A stretch of DNA of 64,000 bases from Sequoia sempervirens (taxonomy: Eukaryota > Streptophyta > Pinopsida > Cupressales > Cupressaceae), in contig VDFB02047230.1 of the NCBI GenBank assembly GCA_007258455.2, positions 155,973,413 to 156,037,412 on the forward strand, written 5' to 3'. Numbering within the stretch: position 1 is the first letter of the stretch; each line of letters starts with the position of its first letter. The notes under the pieces were generated by a model. The model saw only the letters and a program-made list of their open reading frames with translations. It ran no database searches and was not told the DNA's origin. The position numbers and the translations under genes were made by a program. Shown here one piece after another: positions 58,831-64,000 of this stretch.

Positions 58831-60692
58831 TATCCTTGCTTCTTGTCAAGATGACAAGTAAAATTCGATGGAGAGGATGTTGAAGTGGAGCAAGAAAGGT
58901 GGGAAAGGGCACATGGGAAGGGTTCCAAAATCTGAGTTTGATGTTGGCGAAGATGGAGAGGACGATGGTGAGGATGTTGATGCAGATCGGGGTGTTGAGT
59001 CGGTTGTGCTCCCTGGGTTGGTTCAGTTTCTTACTCTACGGGGTGTTGGTTTTTCCCTACTTGTGTTGGTGGTTTTGGCTCCCTCTTGGGAGTGTTGCTT
59101 CCCTTCGAGTCCTAGAGGAATGTGTTTCCTTGATGGGGATTTTTTTCTAGTTTCTTCAAGATTTTTGGGAGCTCTTATCTTTTCCCAAGCAAACTCTGAG
59201 GCTATGGTGATGGGATTCTGGAGGAAAGATGTGAGGTTGGGCTTTGTTGTGAGATTTTTTTATCAAGTCTCTCCCTTCTATTTTCCCTTGTGCCTCTTGG
59301 ACTATATTCTTTTGGATGGGTTTGGTTTAACCTACTTGCTTTCTTTGTTGTTTCTTTATGTCGATTGCACACCCGTGGAATTTTTTCTTTATGATATCTC
59401 TCTTTTTGGAGCTAGGTGGGTTCCCATGTGGGCTTTGTCTATTTTATTCCTTTTTGGCCTGATTTGGGCTCTCTTTTCCTATGTTGCTCCCATTGTTGGG
59501 AATGGGATTGGTGGGCTTGAAGAGGGTGGAGTTTTTATTTTCTGCTATCGATGTGGAAGGGAGCCTCTCTTTTGTGGCTTGGACCCCCTAGTTTGTGAAG
59601 TTATTCTTGTTGAAACGAGTTGGTTATGCTTCATGGGTCCCTAGTTATGTTGTTGTTATCTCAAATGTGAAGTTGGTTCTATGTGACCATTAGGTTGACA
59701 CCCTCCCTAATATGGTGAAGAGTATTCTTATGAAGGGAGTTTATTATCTTTTGAAGGTTGATTTGTTGTGTTGGCACTAAAGGTTCACCTTGGTTTCAGC
59801 TTTGTGGTGTTCTATTGCTATAAGACTATTGGTTCCAGTTTTTTTTTTTGGTGATCAAGGGCCCTTCATTCATTAAGTTGTTACAAATTTTGTTTCTAAA
59901 GGCTCAAAAGTTCTGGTATTTTATTTTGGTGGCTGACGTATATTCTTCTTATTTCTTGTACTAGTATCTTGTTATGCCAAAGGTGGTTATGACAACCCTT
60001 CCTTTTGAATTTTTCTCTCAGGGTCTACAAGTGGTGTCTTCTATGGAGGTGGAGACTGCTCCCATTGATCCAGATCCCTCTTCTGTTAAGGTGGAGGTGC
60101 TTGTTGTAGATTCGGTGGAGAGTTATTTTCTCTTCTACTTGTTCCTATCGAGGTGGAGCATGTGTGGGAAGAAGAGTGAAGGCTTTGGAGGTTTTCTATC
60201 TCATATCTTCCTCTCCTATAGAGGGGACCTCCCTCTTATTAAGGTGGAGTTGGAGTTGGTGATTCAAGTGGGGTGTTGTTGCAAGAAGGTTGATGTGCTT
60301 CAGTGTTCTATTGTGCTCTCTAACTCCCCTATTTAGGTGGGGTTGTTGGATTGAGGGTTTGATGGTGTTCTACACCATTAAGATGCAGCTAGTTTGTTGA
60401 TGTATGGCTGATGTAGGAGGTGTTTTTTGTTTACATAAGGGTTTGAGGTCCTGGTCAAAACCTAGTTGTAAAGGGATCTTGGTCCCTTGTTTTCTTTTAT
60501 GATGTAGCTTGTGTAGTCATGTTATTTTGGTTGTTACTATTGTTGGGTTGTTGTTGGTTTTCATTTTATCTTGTATGCATCATGCTTTGCTTTGACAGGG
60601 TTACATGTCCCTTCAAAACCATTCTATAATGAGTTTTGGGTCCCATCAAAACCTTTTTTTACCCCTAATCAAAAATTATCCTTGCTTCTTGT
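58831..60692 (+). mobile_element. 1.83-kb non-LTR insertion with 16-bp target duplication
   Basis: The 16 bases TATCCTTGCTTCTTGT occur at 58831-58846 and again at 60677-60692, flanking an insertion of 58847-60676. It ends GGGTCCCATCAAAACC, a T-run, and CCCCTAATCAAAAAT. The same end in reverse occurs at 62391-62440, so this is the 3' tail of a non-LTR family. A 258-codon frame (58868-59644) starts MERMLKWSKKGGKGHMG, has an acidic part (DVGEDGEDDGEDVDADRG) and then becomes very hydrophobic. A 120-codon frame lies at 59974-60336. No endonuclease or RT is present, so this is a non-autonomous or internally deleted copy. Confidence 0.85.
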
Positions 60693-61042
60693 TTCTTATC
60701 ACTATCCACAAAACATTATCATCACTCTTGTCCTTTGAATTATATGATCATTGTCTTCTTTGTGTTTCATAGTGAAAAATAATTAAAGTTTGTATGAAAT
60801 TGTCCTACCACTATCCTCCTACTTTGTGAGGTTGCTCTTTCTTATAAAAGTCTTTTACATTATATATTTGACATTGTTTCATAATTCTCCTTTTCTTCTT
60901 TATGGCTATCACCAAACTTTTCCATTGCCTTTGGGAACTCTGAGATGTGTTACTCTTATTAATCATAGAATTTTGGATACCTTTTATGTGATGACTATTC
61001 TCTTTAAGCCTCATAGTAATTTACCACTATCACTTTGTTTGT

Positions 61043-61244
61043 GATTGTCCTTATTCGTTCATAAACATTGTTTTGTCCTCTTGAGATTCTCACTCCTCAC
61101 TACCCTTTTGATTGTCCTTATTTGCTCATAAATATTGTTATGTCCTCTTGAGTTTCCCACTCCTCACTGCCCTTTTGATTGTCTGTATTTGCTCATAAAC
61201 ATTGTTATGTCCTATTGAGTTGCTCACTCCTCATGAAACTTTTG
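61043..61244 (+). repeat. 67-bp tandem repeat, three copies
   Basis: Units start GATTGTCCTTATT(C/T)G(C/T)TCAT, contain AAACATTGTTATGTCCTCTT and end CTCACTCCTCACT(A/G)CCCTTTT. Copies 1 and 2 differ at several sites. The third decays at its end. Confidence 0.9.
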
Positions 61245-62390
61245 AGTTGATCACATTTCTACTCTTAAACTCATTTACATAGCCTTCTCATAACCGTTCA
61301 AAACTCTAGATTTTCTTAATAGGATGCAGAAACCTCAACACTTCACAGGATCCACAAGCAAGATAAAATTGAGAAGGATAGTATATATTGGGATTTACGT
61401 GGCAACATAACATATGAGTGCAACTTTGAAGGGCTTACGGATTATGAAGACATGCTATAAAGGATAGATGTGTTGCAATAGGATTCATATGCATGGATTC
61501 CAAGCAGGAAAAGGTAGGGACCACCATTCAAGTGCACTCACGTGAGACTTAAAAGTAGTTTTCAAAGGAAAATGATTAATTAGCTCAATGGATCACTAGG
61601 ATAAAGGGATCAATACAACAAAAAAATTCATTGTCATGGGGACGTAACTTAAAAGATAACAACGAGCCAAACAATTAACTATAAAATTAAAAGATAAAGT
61701 TATAGATCATTCACCAAGACTTAGGGTTTATAGTTTTAGTTTAAATGAATTGGTATTTAAGGCTATGCATTAAATCCCCAAGAAAGTTTCTAGTGTCAAC
61801 AACTCCCTAAACCCTATCTCTAAATGCATGTATGCTAGGAAAATCCTTTATATTCCAGACTACCTACATACACTGCTTCCAAATGAGATCAAGGCATAAT
61901 GTATATGTAATTATATTTTATAATTTAGGTTTGATGTGAACTATCTATGTGGGTACACAACCTTTTCTAGGGGCCTTTTCCTCCAGATAGTTCTTTTGCA
62001 ACTACTACCCACAAGGGGAAGCATTTAAATTAAAAATAATTAACCTCCATGACCATCACTTATTTTATATTTTTATATAAAATTCTTAGTCCTATTTTAA
62101 AAATAAAAGCATCACCATTGAACCCATGTAGTGATAGCCCTATCAAATTCATAATCCCTTTTTAGAAACTTCATGATGGTTTTTAAAGTTTATTCTAACA
62201 TATTTTGGTTCATTTGAATTATTTTTTTAGTTTGTGATCCCTTGGATTTTAAACAACATGGTTTTCCTTAGTTCTCTCTAATAATTTATAGGGACAATGT
62301 CATAGACATTGCTCTTTCAGATACATTAGGCTATAAATGTAATAGCTTAAAGAATGATGACATTACTCGTAAACATGAGTCAGAAGCACT
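61245..62390. other. Intergenic stretch, no gene seen
   Basis: AT-rich with no frame of note. GGATTTACGTGGCAACATAA near 61391 recalls an LTR transcript block, but no ends were found. Confidence 0.4.
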
Positions 62391-64000
62391 GTTTTGATTA
62401 AAGGTAAAAGACAGGTTTTGAAGGGGCCCGAAACCCTTTACAAACAAGAGCGGCTGATATAAAAAGAAGAAACCATTACAAAGAAATCAGCCTGGCAACA
62501 GCAAAAAGCAGCCAAAAAACAACCAGAAGGATAGCCCTACATTTTATTCAGGATCTCCACAGCTTCCATTTCATTCTCGTCCATCTTGTGCACATTCTCC
62601 AGAATATTTGATGCCTCAATAGAAGCACCAGCCTAAACTTTCATTATGTTCCTAGTACGAACCCCCAGCCCACCAGTCTTAACCTCATCAATCAAAACAA
62701 AACCTTTACCCACAACTTTCTCACCTTCACCAGCCATAGTTGTTAGCTTGCCACCAACCATAGTATCATCCACAGAAATGTTATTCTTTTTATTTTCATC
62801 ATAGGTGGAATAACCTTAGTAGAGACTAGAAAGTCCACACCCATAGAAGCATCACCCTTGTTCATAACAGTATTCCTAATATCATCAATTTTTTCCTCAA
62901 GAACAAAGAATCTGCTCTCCCAAAAAAATTTCAAACTAGTAGTCTCCTTAGCAACAGTATAAGCAACAAAATTAAGAGACTCCATCACATGATCAATCTA
63001 GATTTGGACATAATCATCCTCATCCTTACTAACAACACCTCTTATTCTGATATTAGTCCTATTGATCTCATGAAAAAACTATTTAAACAGTTTAAATAGA
63101 ACATTGGCAGAATCACGGACCGAACCCAACACATCAATCTCCTCACTATCAAAATTTTCAATTTGCTTACCAATAGCCACATCCTCAGTAGGAGTACAAG
63201 GAGGATCTCTCTATTCAGAAACATCCTTACCTTTACCAACAGGAATGGGGGTCTTCAACAACCGCATGGAGCAAGCAATTTCCTTAGCAACGACCTTCCT
63301 TTTTTGCATCCTATTACTAGTACCCACCTCCGTAGCACCCACACCCCTTTCCCTACCTTGCTTCGGCATTGCAACCATAGCACTAGTAGGATCCTCTCCA
63401 TCAACACCACCAGCCAAGGTTAGAGGGACACCCTTCTCTAGAAAAGGTTCCCCACACAACACTTTACGTTTCCAGCTACCATCATCCACCTCCTACACAT
63501 TTTTGGTCGTAGGGAGAGGGGAAGAAGCTTCCCCATAAAGGCCGCATTTTTCCTTACCCTTCCTAACAGGAATCTCCTCCTCGTCACTACATGTCATGTA
63601 GCCCGCTTTATCCCCCAGCTTCTTTTTTCCACTTTTTCCCACAACAGGGAAAATGGGGCCCTCTTCCAAAGAAGCATAAGAATCTAGAACATAGTCAACA
63701 TCACTAACCCTATCCGACTCTGAATCCTCATTCAAAATAAGCTTCCTCCTCTTAGGCTTCTTACCACCCCTTTCATCCCCTGAATCCGTATCATAACCCT
63801 CCCGAGGTTTAACAATTTTATCCTACGGGGTGACAGGGGTTTTATGAACATCAAGAGCTTTGACATGCTCGTAAATAAGAAGAATCAACCCCACATGCAG
63901 AATAGGGTTCTTGGGGTTTTTTAAATGCTCCTTAATCCCCAAATCTATTGACAAGCAAATAATAAGGGATAGAAACCCATTTTTTGTGATGAAAATGGTT
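62391..64000 (-). mobile_element. 3' part of a non-LTR element with an acidic ORF, running off the window
   Basis: On the minus strand the 3' end reads GTTTCGGGCCCCTTCAAAAC, CTGTCTTTTACC and TTTAATCAAAACA, the same tail as the 58847-60676 insertion. Upstream lies one decayed ORF of about 420 codons: KNPKNPILHVGLILLIYEHV, KPKRRKLILNEDSESDRVSD, DYVLDSYASLEEGP, CSDEEEIPVRKGKEKCG, KRKVLCGEPFLEKGVP, KQIENFDSEEIDVLGSVRD and ESLNFVAYTVAKETTSLKFF, with at least six stops. Acidic and lysine-rich, with a helical end (EEKIDDIRNTVM). I do not recognise the family. It may be an ORF1-like protein of the element. Confidence 0.65.

Noticed and set aside
58868..59644. 258-codon hydrophobic ORF as a host membrane protein gene
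   Set aside because: It lies wholly inside an insertion bounded by a 16-bp target duplication. Its hydrophobic part follows from a GT-rich strand, so host function is unlikely.

Overview
The window looks like intergenic DNA of a large plant nuclear genome. It is AT-rich and filled with decayed LTR and non-LTR retrotransposons plus a few broken copies of plant genes. I see no intact cellular gene, tRNA, rRNA or CRISPR array. The Tat-lineage Ty3/gypsy element with an antisense plant-mobile-domain ORF, the very long LTRs and the deep nesting fit a gymnosperm (conifer-like) genome. That placement is inference, because no species-diagnostic gene is present.

Layout. 1-1853: the 5' end of a Ty1/copia element on the minus strand (gag, primer site, LTR). 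2024-3400: a decayed acidic ORF and LTR-like fragments. 5307-9820: a cluster of broken gene fragments (HIR/SPFH protein, SEC23, an unrecognised gene, a scrambled Prp5/RH42-type DEAD-box helicase) together with two perfect long hairpins. 11000-12446: the 3' end of an LTR element. 15559-19420: two solo-LTR-like copies of one 1.4-1.6 kb LTR family, one of them splitting a degenerate minisatellite.

20033-47231 is a stack of nested insertions. Element M (minus strand, LTRs at 20033-20464 and 46799-47231) carries gag and protease but no reverse transcriptase. It appears to be interrupted by solo LTR c (23432 to about 46098). LTR c is split by a 21-kb Tat-type gypsy element G (23881-44915, duplicated target ggacc). 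G is split inside its RT/RNase H region by a 3.8-kb non-autonomous element L (32494-36335, duplicated target actca, 441-bp LTRs). L and M belong to related pol-less families: they share a pre-LTR box, a GC-rich leader and an unrecognised C-terminal protein domain. By eye, LTR divergence grows from L outward to M, as the nesting predicts.

48064-64000: a copia-like LTR, a minus-strand LINE (endonuclease, RT, zinc-binding tail) whose endonuclease is broken by a minisatellite, a 1.83-kb non-LTR insertion with a perfect 16-bp target duplication, a 67-bp tandem repeat, and the 3' part of a second non-LTR element running off the right edge.

None of these genes works together in a pathway. The cellular-gene pieces are pseudogenes, and the element genes carry many stops. 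Many of the stops are TAG in place of an expected CAG or TGG codon, the decay expected of CHG-methylated silenced DNA. The most novel-looking items are the pol-less L/M families, the inverted TAGCGCAT-type repeat blocks at the two ends of G, and the gene-fragment cluster at 5.3-9.8 kb.
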